Positions 1 through 9,610 are shown, counted from the stretch's first letter. The stretch is 40,206 bases of DNA from Alphaproteobacteria bacterium (GCA_004295055.1 SHNJ01000015.1:1-40206); one strand, 5' to 3'. The notes: a model not told the origin generated them from the sequence alone. Made by a program: numbers and translations.

Positions 1-99
1 CGAACGCGGTATGCTCGATACAGAGTTCCAGGCCATTAAATCAGAAATCAACCGCATGGCTGCCAGCACTACTTTCAATAACCAGCAAATCGTGAATTC
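1..99 (+). repeat. 99-bp exact direct repeat shared by the flagellin pair (copy 1)
   Basis: Bases 1-99 are identical to 1209-1307 inside the next flagellin. Identity stops abruptly after the shared GTGAATTC, where the variable domain begins. The window edge hides how far the identity extends upstream. Confidence 0.95.
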
Positions 100-892
100 A
101 TCGTTCAATTACGCGTGGGACACGGATTGGGTCAGTTTAACCGCTGGCATGATTTCCGACTTTACGATTTACAACACAGATGCCAATGCCAACTTTGATT
201 GGTATGTAACAAATTATCTGGATGGTTCGATATATTTCACCGATCCAACCAACAATAAAAATTATGAAATTGTTGTCAGTGGCAGCCCATATTTTAACTC
301 TGGAAACCTGACTTTTACTAGCCGTGCTACCTTTGCAGTCAATGAATTAATTCTTCAACCTGGCGGCGGCACTTCCCTTCGGGTGCCGGCCGGAAGCATT
401 ACGTTCAACGCTGGAGCGGATCTGAATCTGATCGATACCGGCAGCACAAACTATGTTTTCCGGGTTACTTCCGCTTCTTATTCATCACAATCCTATCGCG
501 TTAGCACGGGCGCCTCCAATTCCATTATTTCTGCCAGCCTATTCGGGGTTTCTGCCGCAAATCTCGGATTATCCTCTGCCAATATCACCAGTATCGCCAA
601 TGCCGAAGCCGCCGCCACTGCGGCACGGATTGCGATCGATATGATTGCCAAAGGCCGTGCAGAAGTCGCCGCCGCGCAAAACCGGATGGAGGCATCCCAA
701 CAAAACAATGCCACTACCGCCGAGAATCTGGAACTTGCCCGTTCCTCGTATATGGATCTCGATGTTGCGGCGGAAATGTCTGTCTTTACCAGTAAACAAA
801 TATTGGTTCAGGCTGGCATAGCCATGCTTACTCAAGCCAATCAAGTGCCTAAAAATTTGTTGCGCTTATTTGATGCGGGAGGCGGCCGATGA
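1..892 (+). CDS. Flagellin, 5'-truncated by window edge
   Basis: Flagellin subunit of the flagellar filament, exported through the flagellar type III system. The reading frame is open from base 2, with codons for Glu-Arg-Gly before the first Met, so the gene starts upstream of the window and the Met at base 11 is internal. What remains is the end of the conserved N-terminal D1 region (TERGMLDTEF, FNNQQIVNS), a variable central domain of about 150 residues, and the conserved C-terminal helix region (AAAQNRMEASQQNN, LDVAAEMSVFTSKQ, QANQVPKNLLRLF). It ends in a short DAGGGR tail that the downstream paralogue lacks. The stop overlaps the ATG of the next flagellin (ATGA), so the two are probably translationally coupled. 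Family assignment is certain; which filament protein it is cannot be told. Confidence 0.95.
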   Translation, partial: ERGMLDTEFQAIKSEINRMAASTTFNNQQIVNSSFNYAWDTDWVSLTAGMISDFTIYNTDANANFDWYVTNYLDGSIYFTDPTNNKNYEIVVSGSPYFNSGNLTFTSRATFAVNELILQPGGGTSLRVPAGSITFNAGADLNLIDTGSTNYVFRVTSASYSSQSYRVSTGASNSIISASLFGVSAANLGLSSANITSIANAEAAATAARIAIDMIAKGRAEVAAAQNRMEASQQNNATTAENLELARSSYMDLDVAAEMSVFTSKQILVQAGIAMLTQANQVPKNLLRLFDAGGGR

Positions 893-2067
893 GCCTTTCC
901 ATTAAATCCAATCAAGCCTCCAATATCGCTCTCCGAGCGCTCAATCAATCTGATCGGGCGATGACTGCCTCATTGTCAAAACTATCTTCCGGCTCCCGCG
1001 TCCAATCTGCCAGAGATGACGCCGCCGCTCTTGCCATCGGCTCCCGCCTCAAAGCCGAACTTTCTGCCCTAAAAACCGTGTCCAACAATGCCACCCAAGG
1101 CATTGCTATGCTGCAAATCGCAGAAGGCGCTTATGCCCGCGCCACCGACATGGTTATCCGCATGCGATCTCTCGCCACGCAGGCGGCTTCTTCCAATCTG
1201 TCCAACACCGAACGCGGTATGCTCGATACAGAGTTCCAGGCCATTAAATCAGAAATCAACCGCATGGCTGCCAGCACTACTTTCAATAACCAGCAAATCG
1301 TGAATTCCACAGTTACCTTGTCTTATGACCCTTCTTACATGCCCACCACTTACACGGACTATATTGCTGACTTCACAATATATGGAATTACCGGTATAGG
1401 CAGTCCTGGAGATTGGGTCATGGCTGGGAATAACGGCACATACAACTTTGTTTCCAACGTAACAGGTAAAACTTATTATGTGGATTACCATACCGCAATA
1501 GCGGCTGGCATTGTATCTCAAAATACGACAGCAGTTATATATGAAGCTGATAACATAACCGGCTTGCCCACCGGGGTCGTTGCGGGATCTTTTACCATAC
1601 TTCAGGGAGCAGATGATGGCGGGGTTTTTGTAGCGCTTGACGAAGCTTTCAACAACACGTCGGCTGGAATGTTGGCGCAAAGTTTCAAAGTTTCCACCGG
1701 ATCTACCAACAACTCTATCACTACCAATATTTTTGGAATTAGCGCGGCAAATCTAGGCCTATCCCAAGCCAGGATCAATACAGCCAACGATGCCAACAAT
1801 GCTGCCTTAGCAGCCAAAGTTGCCATAGACCTTATAGCCAAGGCGCGGTCAGAAGTCGCCGCGGCGCAGAACAGGATGGAATCATCCCAACAAAATAATG
1901 CAAGCACCACAGAAAATCTTGAATTAGCCAGATCTGCCTATCTGGACTTGGACGTCGCATCCGAAATGTCTTCCTTTACCAGCAAACAAGTGTTAATCCA
2001 GGCTGGAATTTCCATGCTTGCCCAAGCCAATCAAGTGCCCAAAAATCTATTGAAATTATTTCAATAA
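889..2067 (+). CDS. Flagellin
   Basis: Complete flagellin of 392 residues. The N-terminal D0/D1 region starts SLSIKSNQASNIALRAL and carries the typical SGSRVQSARDDAAALAI segment. Residues of roughly 140-275 form a Gly/Thr/Asn-rich variable domain with no resemblance to that of the upstream copy. The C-terminal helix (AAAQNRMESSQQNN to NQVPKNLLKLFQ) is conserved. The start is supported by GGGAGG six bases before the ATG and by the ATGA overlap with the upstream gene. The encoded stretch TERGMLDTEF to QQIVNS is identical to the upstream copy at DNA level, while the C-terminal coding regions differ at many silent positions. Probably both copies enter the same filament, or alternate as antigenic variants; that is inference. 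Confidence 0.97.
   Translation: MSLSIKSNQASNIALRALNQSDRAMTASLSKLSSGSRVQSARDDAAALAIGSRLKAELSALKTVSNNATQGIAMLQIAEGAYARATDMVIRMRSLATQAASSNLSNTERGMLDTEFQAIKSEINRMAASTTFNNQQIVNSTVTLSYDPSYMPTTYTDYIADFTIYGITGIGSPGDWVMAGNNGTYNFVSNVTGKTYYVDYHTAIAAGIVSQNTTAVIYEADNITGLPTGVVAGSFTILQGADDGGVFVALDEAFNNTSAGMLAQSFKVSTGSTNNSITTNIFGISAANLGLSQARINTANDANNAALAAKVAIDLIAKARSEVAAAQNRMESSQQNNASTTENLELARSAYLDLDVASEMSSFTSKQVLIQAGISMLAQANQVPKNLLKLFQ
1209..1307 (+). repeat. 99-bp exact direct repeat shared by the flagellin pair (copy 2)
   Basis: Second copy of the sequence at 1-99, inside the conserved N-terminal coding part of the downstream flagellin. The offset is 1208 bp. Exact identity here against ordinary divergence in the 3' parts suggests recent gene conversion. 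Confidence 0.95.
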
Positions 2068-2089
2068 AGTTTCTCTTGATTTATTATAA

Positions 2090-4225
2090 ATGTCATTCCA
2101 TATCGATAGGATGAACAAAGTCGATTTATATCCTTTGGCCGGATACGCCCAAACTGCCTTGGCAATTAAGCCTGCGGAATTTACGCTGACATCCGATTTT
2201 AAACCGGCTGGAGATCAACCGGCGGCAATTCAGGCTTTGTTAAAAGGAATTGAACAAGGTGAGCGCGACCAAGTGTTGCTGGGCGTTACAGGATCTGGCA
2301 AGACTTTTACAATCGCCCATGTTATCGCCCAACATAAACGTCCCGCGATTATTCTTGCTCCCAATAAAACATTGGCCGCGCAGTTGTATGGCGAGATGAA
2401 GGAATTTTTCCCGAATAACGCGGTTGAGTATTTTGTTTCTTATTACGATTACTATCAACCCGAAGCCTATGTACCGCGTTCCGATACTTATATTGAAAAA
2501 GAAGCCACGATTAACGAACAAATCGACAGGATGCGCCATTCCGCAACCCGCAGCCTGTTGGAACGGCGCGATGTGATTATTGTCGCATCGGTATCCTGTA
2601 TTTATGGCATTGGATCGCTGGAAACATACAGCAACATGATTATCCCGGTTAAAACCGGACAGAAAATCGAACGCAATGCGTTGTTAAAACGGTTTGTGGA
2701 ATTACAGTATAAACGCAACGATATTGACTTTTCCCGCGGCACATTCCGCGTGCGCGGCGACAATGTGGAATTATTTCCGGCTCACTATGAAGACCGCGCT
2801 TGGCGATTATCATTTTTCGGGGATGAAATTGAAGGAATTTTCGAATTCGATCCGCTGACCGGAGAAAAAATGGGCAAACTGGAAGAAATTTATGTATTTG
2901 CCAATTCGCACTATGTCACGCCGCGTCCAACATTATTGCAAGCTATTGAACAAATCAAAATTGACTTAAAGAAACGTTTGTCGGAATTGAACGCCGAAAA
3001 TAAATTACTGGAAGCCCAGCGTCTAGAACAACGCACCACTTTCGATCTTGAGATGCTGGAAACGGTAGGTACTTGCGCCGGCATTGAAAATTATTCGCGT
3101 TATTTATCAGGACGCAAAGCTGGCGAGGCTCCCCCTACTTTATTTGAATATCTGCCAAAAGACTCTTTGGTTATCGTCGATGAATCGCATGTGACCATGC
3201 CGCAATTATCCGCGATGTATAAAGGCGATTTTGCGCGTAAAAGAACCCTGGCGGATTATGGATTCCGCCTGCCATCGGCGATGGATAACAGGCCATTGAA
3301 ATTCGAAGAATGGGATGCGATGCGATCGCAAACCATTTACGTTTCCGCAACACCTGGGCCTAACGAACTTGCCAAAACTGGCGGCGCATTTATTGAACAA
3401 GTTGTGCGGCCAACGGGATTGGTCGACCCCCCATGCGAAATTCGCCCAACCAAATATCAAATCGACGATCTAATTGCCGAATGCAAAGCGGTTGCTTTGA
3501 GGTCGCAACGTGCGTTGGTTACGACCTTGACCAAAAAGATGGCGGAAAGTCTGACCGAGTATCTGACCGAAGCCGGATTAAAAGTGCGCTATATGCACAG
3601 CGATATTGAAACGCTGGAACGCATCGAAATCCTGCGCGATTTGCGCCTTGGGACATTTGATGTGTTGGTTGGAATCAATTTGTTGCGCGAAGGATTGGAT
3701 ATTCCAGAATGCGGTCTGGTCGCAATTTTAGATGCCGACAAAGAAGGTTATTTACGATCCCGCACGTCGTTAATCCAAACTATTGGCCGCGCCGCGCGGA
3801 ATATTGACGGCAAGGCCGTTCTATATGCCGACGTAGTTACCAAGTCGATGCGCGAAGCGCTGGATGAAACTTCTCGCCGCCGCGAAAAACAATTAATATA
3901 TAACAAGGAAAACGGCATCACGCCGGAATCGGTCCGTAAAAATATCAGCAATGTATTGTTAAGTGTTTATGACAAAGCCGATCACGTCGATATCGATCTT
4001 GGCGATGATCAGACGCCGCATCTGGTTGGAAAAGATTTGGGTAAATACCGCGAAGAATTGCATCAACGCATGCTTCTCGCCGCAGAGAATTTGGAATTCG
4101 AGGAAGCCGCAAGATTGCGAGACCAGTTGAAACGCCTTGATACTCAAGCGTTAGAAATTCCAAGCGGAATTTCCATTCAACAGGGTTCGGCACCGGTAAA
4201 TTCAAAACGCCGGGCAAAACGCTAA
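2090..4225 (+). CDS. uvrB: Excinuclease ABC subunit B
   Basis: UvrB, the DNA-damage verification helicase of nucleotide excision repair, which works with UvrA and then recruits UvrC. Visible in order: [11 protein letters not shown] near residue 37, Walker A GVTGSGKT at 65-72, the beta-hairpin that inserts at the lesion ([12 protein letters not shown]), the DEAD-box variant VIVDESHV, helicase motifs V/VI ([22 protein letters not shown]), and a C-terminal UVR motif ([16 protein letters not shown]) that contacts UvrC. At 711 residues it is longer than the usual 670 or so because about 26 residues precede the family start. Neither the ATG at 2090 nor the one at 2111 has a convincing ribosome binding site, so the exact start is open. 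Its stop overlaps the convergent neighbour by 4 bp. Confidence 0.98.
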   Translation: MSFHIDRMNKVDLYPLAGYAQTALAIKPAEFTLTSDFKPAGDQPAAIQALLKGIEQGERDQVLLGVTGSGKTFTIAHVIAQHKRPAIILAPNKTLAAQLYGEMKEFFPNNAVEYFVSYYDYYQPEAYVPRSDTYIEKEATINEQIDRMRHSATRSLLERRDVIIVASVSCIYGIGSLETYSNMIIPVKTGQKIERNALLKRFVELQYKRNDIDFSRGTFRVRGDNVELFPAHYEDRAWRLSFFGDEIEGIFEFDPLTGEKMGKLEEIYVFANSHYVTPRPTLLQAIEQIKIDLKKRLSELNAENKLLEAQRLEQRTTFDLEMLETVGTCAGIENYSRYLSGRKAGEAPPTLFEYLPKDSLVIVDESHVTMPQLSAMYKGDFARKRTLADYGFRLPSAMDNRPLKFEEWDAMRSQTIYVSATPGPNELAKTGGAFIEQVVRPTGLVDPPCEIRPTKYQIDDLIAECKAVALRSQRALVTTLTKKMAESLTEYLTEAGLKVRYMHSDIETLERIEILRDLRLGTFDVLVGINLLREGLDIPECGLVAILDADKEGYLRSRTSLIQTIGRAARNIDGKAVLYADVVTKSMREALDETSRRREKQLIYNKENGITPESVRKNISNVLLSVYDKADHVDIDLGDDQTPHLVGKDLGKYREELHQRMLLAAENLEFEEAARLRDQLKRLDTQALEIPSGISIQQGSAPVNSKRRAKR

Positions 4226-4707
4226 CGATGTCTTCTTGCCAAACACAATAGACTTGCTTTGGTCTCATCATCTGACGCGGCTGCCAATTGTATCAAAAAT
4301 GGCCTGACCTTATTGGCGCAACGATGGCCAATTGGCAGCACCGGCGCTTTTGAAGGCGGAATAAAAGGCCTGCTTTCTTTTTCCTGGCACAGCGTGCCAA
4401 CAACTGGACCATGATGATTTTTTACAATTGAAAAATATCGGCCGGCTTTTACTTCGGCAACGGCCAAATCATATCCTTTGGCATAACTGCTAATTTGATC
4501 CCGCTTATATTTTAGATATATCAGTTCCGTATCTGGCGCTTCGAAAACCAAATAATTATCGTCAAAACCATTTTCGGGTTCTGAACCAACTTGGCAATGC
4601 GTATATTGGAAATAAGTGCGGCTATAACGATGATAAACCAGGCAAACACCGGACTGCCGGGCAGCGGTCGGGGAATAGAAATAATGAAAATATTTCCTAT
4701 TCCCCAT
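4222..4707 (-). CDS. Hypothetical protein, 161 aa
   Basis: Not recognised. It starts 13 bp after the stop of the small membrane protein at 4720-5040 and probably shares its transcript; it converges on uvrB with a 4-bp overlap. The middle ([22 protein letters not shown], then [21 protein letters not shown]) reads like a genuine folded domain. The first 45 residues are rich in Tyr, His and Arg and look poor. In another reading frame the same DNA (about 4590-4700) encodes a convincing hydrophobic helix, [20 protein letters not shown], without a plausible start codon. A natural frameshift, or a sequencing error joining an N-terminal membrane helix to this soluble domain, is therefore possible. 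No strong ribosome binding site is seen before the ATG at 4707. Confidence 0.5.
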   Translation of the reverse strand: MGNRKYFHYFYSPTAARQSGVCLVYHRYSRTYFQYTHCQVGSEPENGFDDNYLVFEAPDTELIYLKYKRDQISSYAKGYDLAVAEVKAGRYFSIVKNHHGPVVGTLCQEKESRPFIPPSKAPVLPIGHRCANKVRPFLIQLAAASDDETKASLLCLARRHR

Positions 4708-4719
4708 GTCGCTTTGTCT

Positions 4720-5040
4720 TTAAGCCGCTTTGCGATTTTGTTTGGAATCGTTGGCGCTTGCTGGAATTTCCAAGGATTGTTCGCTGGTTTTGGATGCAAC
4801 CGGACGCATTCCAACCGCTTGCGCGTCGAACACATATAAGCCAAGCACCGCGAAGAACGTGCCCAAAGCAACCGCATAGCCATACATGGGTTTGCCCATC
4901 AATACCAAATTGGTCATAATACCGCCGAGCATGAACACACAAGCCATGGCAGAAACCAAAATGATCGAGCGGCCATCGCGCCATTGCTGATAAAGTTTGC
5001 CTTGCGGCAGGGAATTGGTCTGAGTGATATTGGTTTCCAT
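4720..5040 (-). CDS. Small membrane protein, two predicted TM helices
   Basis: Unrecognised 106-residue inner-membrane protein. After a polar N-terminus (METNITQTNSLPQ) come two hydrophobic segments, SIILVSAMACVFMLGGIMT and MYGYAVALGTFFAVLGLYVF, with a short loop between them and a polar C-terminal tail rich in Ser, Lys and Asn. The Met at 5040 is chosen over the upstream one at 5103 because GAGG lies eight bases before it and the extra 21 residues look unstructured. It lies 93 bp downstream of pyrC on the same strand and directly upstream of the 161-residue protein, so it may be transcribed with either. No function is proposed. Confidence 0.7.
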   Translation of the reverse strand: METNITQTNSLPQGKLYQQWRDGRSIILVSAMACVFMLGGIMTNLVLMGKPMYGYAVALGTFFAVLGLYVFDAQAVGMRPVASKTSEQSLEIPASANDSKQNRKAA

Positions 5041-5133
5041 GTCTAAGCCTCGCTTTTTGAATTTTTCAGCTATTTCTATAACAGAAACAACGGCGCTCGT
5101 CAATAGGGCCGATACTCTGAAATAATAACATAA

Positions 5134-6462
5134 CTAATTGTTATTAAAAGATATATGTTGTCCCCGTGGCGGGGTAAGAATCTGGCCTTCTTTAACCGCA
5201 ATTTGCCCACGCAAGATCGTGGCCACCGGCCATCCCGTGACTTTCATTCCATCAAAAGGGGTCCAACCGCATTTATACGCCATGTTCTTATGATCGATTT
5301 TCTCCACGCGGTTTAAATCGACCAGCACTAAATCCGCATCAAATCCGGTTTCAATTTTTCCCTTATTTTGAATATTCCAAATGCGCGCCGGATTGTGCGA
5401 CGTCAAATCCACCAATTTTTGCAAAGACAATTTCCCAGCCGCGACATGATTCAACATCAGCGGCAATAATGTTTGCACACCCGGCATGCCGGAATGGGAT
5501 TGCGGATAATGATGTTGTTTTTCTTCATGCGTATGCGGTGCATGATCGCTGCCGATCATATCGACAATTCCATTTTGCAACGCCTTCCATAACGCATCTT
5601 GGTGTTTTTGATCGCGAATCGGCGGGTTCATCTGCGCATAGGTTCCAAGCCGATCATAACATTCTGGCGCAGCCAGCGTTAAATGTTGCGGGGTGACTTC
5701 GACTGTTGCGATATCGCGATTCTTACCCAGCAGTTCCATTTCCTGCGCAGTGGTTACATGCAATACATGCACCGGGCGATTCCCGGCGGCACGCGACGCG
5801 TTCAACAATCTTGTGGTGGCCTTCAATGCGGTTTCTTCATCGCGCCAAATGGGATGAAAGCGCGGATGCGCGCCATCAATCGCGATTTGCTTGCGCTCAC
5901 GCAACCGCGGTTCGTCTTCTGCATGCACGGCAACGCGCTTTTTGCCGTTTTTCAAAATCGAGGTTAGAACTTCATCATCTTCAACCAGTAACGACCCTGT
6001 CGACGATCCCATAAATATCTTTACACCGGGACAGCCGGGCAAATTTTCCAATTCGTTCAACTGGCCTACGTTTTCCTTGGAACCGCCAATAAAAAAAGCA
6101 TAGTCGCAATAGGTGCGCCCCTCCCCTGCCTTTATTTTTTCCTGGTGCAGTTCGCGCGTCAAGGTCAATGGCACGGTATTTGGCATTTCAAATATGCCGG
6201 TCACGCCGCCCAAGATCGCTGATTTGGTTCCTGTCGATAAATCTTCTTTATGTGTCAGGCCAGGTTCACGGAAATGCACTTGCGTGTCAATCACGCCGGG
6301 CAATACATGTAAATTTTTTGCTTCTAAAATCTTAACCGCTTTGGCCGAAGATAAATTGTCCACCGCGGCAATTTTCTCGCCTGTAATGCCAATATCGGCC
6401 TGTACCACGCGGTCCGGTAAAACCACCGTTCCGCCTTTGATTAAAAGGTCAAAAGAATTCAT
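5134..6462 (-). CDS. pyrC: Dihydroorotase (class I)
   Basis: Dihydroorotase, the third step of de novo pyrimidine synthesis: reversible cyclisation of N-carbamoyl-aspartate to dihydroorotate. It is an amidohydrolase-fold, zinc-dependent cytoplasmic enzyme. The 442 residues carry the metal/substrate motif DTQVHFREPG (residues 59-68), the lysine region CPGVKIFMGSSTG, HVLHVTTAQE with metal-binding His, and the catalytic Asp motif GSDHAPHTHEEK. The usual HxH pair is QxH here. From memory this Gln form is common in alphaproteobacterial homologues that otherwise look active, so it is not taken as evidence of inactivity. No pyrB or other pyr gene is adjacent. No strong ribosome binding site is visible before the ATG. 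A hydantoinase/allantoinase relative is less likely given the FREPG and SDHAPH signature. Confidence 0.93.
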   Translation of the reverse strand: MNSFDLLIKGGTVVLPDRVVQADIGITGEKIAAVDNLSSAKAVKILEAKNLHVLPGVIDTQVHFREPGLTHKEDLSTGTKSAILGGVTGIFEMPNTVPLTLTRELHQEKIKAGEGRTYCDYAFFIGGSKENVGQLNELENLPGCPGVKIFMGSSTGSLLVEDDEVLTSILKNGKKRVAVHAEDEPRLRERKQIAIDGAHPRFHPIWRDEETALKATTRLLNASRAAGNRPVHVLHVTTAQEMELLGKNRDIATVEVTPQHLTLAAPECYDRLGTYAQMNPPIRDQKHQDALWKALQNGIVDMIGSDHAPHTHEEKQHHYPQSHSGMPGVQTLLPLMLNHVAAGKLSLQKLVDLTSHNPARIWNIQNKGKIETGFDADLVLVDLNRVEKIDHKNMAYKCGWTPFDGMKVTGWPVATILRGQIAVKEGQILTPPRGQHISFNNN

Positions 6463-6513
6463 AAGATATATGTAGAGGATTCTGACTTAAAAAAGAAGGG
6501 GCAAATAAAAAAT

Positions 6514-7587
6514 CTAAGCTGCCTTAGCATAAGAGCCCATCATGGCCACTTGTTCGTATAAATCGAAATAACGACGTACTACGGATTCTTGGCTATAGGT
6601 GGAATGATAGGTACGTTGCGCATTTTGCGCCAGCCGTTTACGCAACACATCATCGGTTAAAATATTGCGCATCGCATCGGCAAGTTCGCCGACATTGTCG
6701 ATCGATACCAGCAATCCATCTTGGTCATGGGTAACAATGCTTTTTGGCCCTTGCGAGGCGGCGGCCACTACCGGACATCCTTGCGACCAGGCCTCCAGAA
6801 TAACAATGCCAAATGGTTCATAACGCGATGGCAAAACAAATAAATCCGCCTCGCGCAGCAAAGCCTGATGATCGGTACGCCAGCCCAGAAACCGCACCCG
6901 ATCGGCCAACTTCAGATCTTCCGCCAACTGAGTTAATGGTTTGCGCAAATCGCCCTCTCCGGCGATCCATAAATATGCGTCCGGAACATCCACCATCGCT
7001 TGCAACAAAATATCTTGCGCCTTGCGAATATGCAGCCGTGCGGTCGATAAAATAACTTTGGCGTCTTCTGGCGTATCGAATTGCGCCCGGGTAATCGGCG
7101 CGGTCGGTTTTAACATCGCAAAAGGCGGAATCACATGTACTCGATCGCTAGACCAACCAGCGTCCAAGGCATGACGCTTCATATCATTGGTCAATGCAAC
7201 AACGTGGTCGCAAGTTTGGTAATATTTCATATCGTGATATCCGCCCAGCCAGCCAATATGCACAAAAGGTTGGCGCATGGTTGGCAGCGGAGTAAATTTA
7301 GTCGCACGGTTCATCCAGGTTTGCACAATGTGCGGACGGAAATTTTTAATTTCTTCGCGCATCACGAAACGGCTGCGCCAATCCAGCCATCCGCCAAATT
7401 GCAAGGCGGTCACATCGACCCCGCCTTTTTCCAATAATTCCAGGCGTGATAAATAAGGGCGCATTACCGCTTTTTGAACAATCGAAATCGGGGCTTTTTG
7501 GTAGTTTTTTATCGCGAGGATCAGTTCACCGAAAAATAATTCGGCCCCTCCGTGTTCGGCACCAGCTATGACTTGTAGTACACGCAT
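6514..7587 (-). CDS. Glycosyltransferase family 4
   Basis: GT-B-fold retaining glycosyltransferase of 357 residues, acting on the cytoplasmic side of the inner membrane on a lipid-linked acceptor. The N-terminal Rossmann half starts MRVLQVIAGAEHGGAELF with the glycine-rich acceptor loop. The C-terminal half has the nucleotide-sugar signature PSRYEPFGIVILEAWSQG, containing the E-x7-E pair. It is the last of four glycosyltransferase genes on the minus strand but is separated from the previous one by 225 bp of AT-rich DNA, so it may have its own promoter. AAGAAGGG directly before the ATG fits a ribosome binding site. Context suggests LPS core or another surface glycan; donor and linkage cannot be read. 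Confidence 0.9.
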   Translation of the reverse strand: MRVLQVIAGAEHGGAELFFGELILAIKNYQKAPISIVQKAVMRPYLSRLELLEKGGVDVTALQFGGWLDWRSRFVMREEIKNFRPHIVQTWMNRATKFTPLPTMRQPFVHIGWLGGYHDMKYYQTCDHVVALTNDMKRHALDAGWSSDRVHVIPPFAMLKPTAPITRAQFDTPEDAKVILSTARLHIRKAQDILLQAMVDVPDAYLWIAGEGDLRKPLTQLAEDLKLADRVRFLGWRTDHQALLREADLFVLPSRYEPFGIVILEAWSQGCPVVAAASQGPKSIVTHDQDGLLVSIDNVGELADAMRNILTDDVLRKRLAQNAQRTYHSTYSQESVVRRYFDLYEQVAMMGSYAKAA

Positions 7588-7812
7588 ACCCTTCTTTAAA
7601 CTCCACCCTGCTCTATCGGTTAACCCGAATATTAAGTTTAATGTCTTATTATCTGTCCGGATGATAGCGGAAAAGGAAATAAAAATCCAGACTAAAAAAG
7701 GATGTATTTTAGGTAATTTTATAAAAAATTATTTAATATCAATGTTTTATATAGGAAACAAATCATTATTTCAGCGATTTTATCGTATCACTCTCCTGAT
7801 ACATTATTTGCC
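7588..7812. other. AT-rich spacer inside the glycosyltransferase cluster
   Basis: 225 bp between two same-strand glycosyltransferases. It is markedly more AT-rich than the flanking genes. The open frame on the plus strand crossing it lacks coding character. Minus-strand promoter-like sequence exists (for example TTGTTT, 17 bases, TATTAA, read on the minus strand), but none is strong. No tRNA, terminator hairpin or repeat was recognised. Confidence 0.5.
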
Positions 7813-8853
7813 CTATATGGCTTCAAATGCGGCGGCGGCCCGATCCCAGGTCCAGGCTTGTTGAAGACGGATTGCATTCCGGTGCAATTCCATCCAATGA
7901 GTATCATCTTGCAAAATACGAATGGCGCGCCCTGCGAATTCCTCGTCACTATGCGCCACATATCCGGTCTGCCCATCCACCACACGTTCGGCAACACAGC
8001 CGACCGGTTGCACGATCGCGGGGACACCCATCGCTTGCGCTTCGCCAACCGCCAGGCAGAAAGTTTCACCCACATCGCCGCGATATAACAACGCGCGGGA
8101 TGAATACAATTCTTCGCGCAATTGTGGCTTTGCTATGGGATCGCGCAAAATGACCCCCTTGTTTTGCATAGCGCGAGCCGCATTCAATACCGCTTCCATT
8201 TTATCGCCCAATTTTGTTCCTTGCGCTTTATACGTAGAAGCGCCGGAAAAAATATGCAACTCCGCCTGTGGCAAAGCCGGATGAATATAGTTTTGCCAAA
8301 TTTGCAGTAACCAATCGAGTGAACGCAGAGGATTCGATGTAAAAATTACTTTTGGTGACGGAGCGTTGATGCGCTCTGTTGCGCCTAAAAAATCTTTTGA
8401 TATGCCGTATGGAATAATAATTCGAGAATTCGGCTTAAGCCAAGGCGGAGCAAAGGGCGGATATGTATCGGCATGATGCTGGCCGGAAAATACGATGCTG
8501 GGCCGATACCGGGCGATACGATGGAAATAGCGGAATTTCAAAAGATAATTAGCCGGATTATGAATCCAGAATATACGGCGTTTTATATCCGGCATTAAAT
8601 CGATCAATTGCCAGCCGCGATTGGCAACATACACATCCGCATCTTGCGGCCACGGCGCGCCAAGCGGCCGCCACGAAACACCATTGTGATCCAACGGCGC
8701 CAGGCATTTATTGCGTACACTGATTTTGTGACCGCGTTTTGCCAACGCCTCGCACATCGAAATGAAAGCCGATTCCGCACCGCCCAATGGCCCTCGCTCG
8801 ATACTTTGCCCATCGAAGACAATCGATTCATCGGCAAACAAAAAATGCGCCAT
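7813..8853 (-). CDS. Glycosyltransferase family 4
   Basis: Second GT-B retaining glycosyltransferase, 346 residues. The N-terminus (MAHFLFADESIVFDGQSIERGPLGGAESAF) carries the GGAES acceptor-side loop. The C-terminal donor domain has GETFCLAVGEAQAMGVPAI with the E-x7-E pair, followed by DGQTGYVA. Its ATG lies 26 bp inside the end of the upstream GT2 gene, indicating coupled translation. It belongs to the operon that starts with the GT9 gene at 10602, and probably adds one sugar to LPS core or a related glycan. Donor specificity is unknown. Confidence 0.9.
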   Translation of the reverse strand: MAHFLFADESIVFDGQSIERGPLGGAESAFISMCEALAKRGHKISVRNKCLAPLDHNGVSWRPLGAPWPQDADVYVANRGWQLIDLMPDIKRRIFWIHNPANYLLKFRYFHRIARYRPSIVFSGQHHADTYPPFAPPWLKPNSRIIIPYGISKDFLGATERINAPSPKVIFTSNPLRSLDWLLQIWQNYIHPALPQAELHIFSGASTYKAQGTKLGDKMEAVLNAARAMQNKGVILRDPIAKPQLREELYSSRALLYRGDVGETFCLAVGEAQAMGVPAIVQPVGCVAERVVDGQTGYVAHSDEEFAGRAIRILQDDTHWMELHRNAIRLQQAWTWDRAAAAFEAI

Positions 8854-9610
8854 TATTTTTCTCGTATAATTTTAAATAAGATAATAAGGGGAATAGCCCT
8901 GCGCACGCGGCAATTACCACGCCATAACCGCCTTCGCGCCAGCCGCCACGCAGCACATAACATTTGAAGAAACGGGAAAAAAACCGGCGGATTTGCGTAG
9001 CTAAATTTCCAACCGATTCGCCGCGGTTCAGTTTGTCTTGCCAATCCAGCGCCCGTAACGCGGCGTAACGATCAAGACGGCGAATCGTATCGGACAAATC
9101 TTTATCGACATAATGTATCAATCGGTTTTGCAACAGATGGCCTTTTCTGCCATTCCAAGTTAGGGATGGGTGTACGCGTTCCTGGCCCCAAATTTTTGCA
9201 TTTCTGCGGAATAACCCGCCATAAGCCGGCTTTCCAAACGATCCGCCCCAACCATGCCGTACCAAACGCGCGCCAATGTAATTATCTACCGGGATAAAAT
9301 AATAATCCGCCGCGCCGGACCCGGCCGCATTTTTCATCTCTATGCCTAATTCAGATGATGCGCGTTCATCCGCATCGATTTCAAAAATCCAATCGCCGCT
9401 GCAAGCTTGAATGCCGGTATTGCGCCGCTCGCCTTCGATGTCCCAACTACCCTCGACAAGTTTGGCGTTATGTTTTTGGGCGATGGATTTCGATCCGTCC
9501 GTGCATTTATCCAGTACTACTACAATTTCATCGGCAAATTTTAATGTGGCCAAGCAATCCGCCAATTGTTTTTCCTCGTTATGCACAACAACAAGCGCGC
9601 TGATACTCAT
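8828..9610 (-). CDS. Glycosyltransferase family 2 (WaaE/KdtX-like)
   Basis: Inverting GT-A-fold glycosyltransferase of 260 residues. It shows the family start SISALVVVHNEEKQL, the donor-site segment DEIVVVLDKCTDGS and the metal-binding acidic motif FEIDADERAS. The pattern VVHNEE, DKCTDGS and the WGQERVHPSL region resemble the LPS core beta-glucosyltransferase group (WaaE/KdtX). The Met at 9610 is chosen because AAAGG lies about seven bases upstream and the ATGA overlaps the stop of the GT9 gene; the longer frame from 9640 would add ten weak residues. A hydrophobic segment near the C-terminus (YGVVIAACAGLFPLLSYL) may attach it to the inner membrane. Confidence 0.9.
   Translation of the reverse strand: MSISALVVVHNEEKQLADCLATLKFADEIVVVLDKCTDGSKSIAQKHNAKLVEGSWDIEGERRNTGIQACSGDWIFEIDADERASSELGIEMKNAAGSGAADYYFIPVDNYIGARLVRHGWGGSFGKPAYGGLFRRNAKIWGQERVHPSLTWNGRKGHLLQNRLIHYVDKDLSDTIRRLDRYAALRALDWQDKLNRGESVGNLATQIRRFFSRFFKCYVLRGGWREGGYGVVIAACAGLFPLLSYLKLYEKNNGAFFVCR

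Noticed and set aside
4591-4839. Plus-strand 82-aa ORF
   Set aside because: Shadow of two minus-strand genes; its hydrophobic look comes from antisense of coding DNA.
5182-6462. PyrC inactive because of the QxH motif
   Set aside because: Other catalytic motifs are intact, and the Gln form is remembered as usual in alphaproteobacterial dihydroorotases.
7568-7864. Plus-strand ORF in the glycosyltransferase spacer
   Set aside because: It overlaps two real genes at its ends, has no ribosome binding site and reads as AT-rich non-coding sequence.
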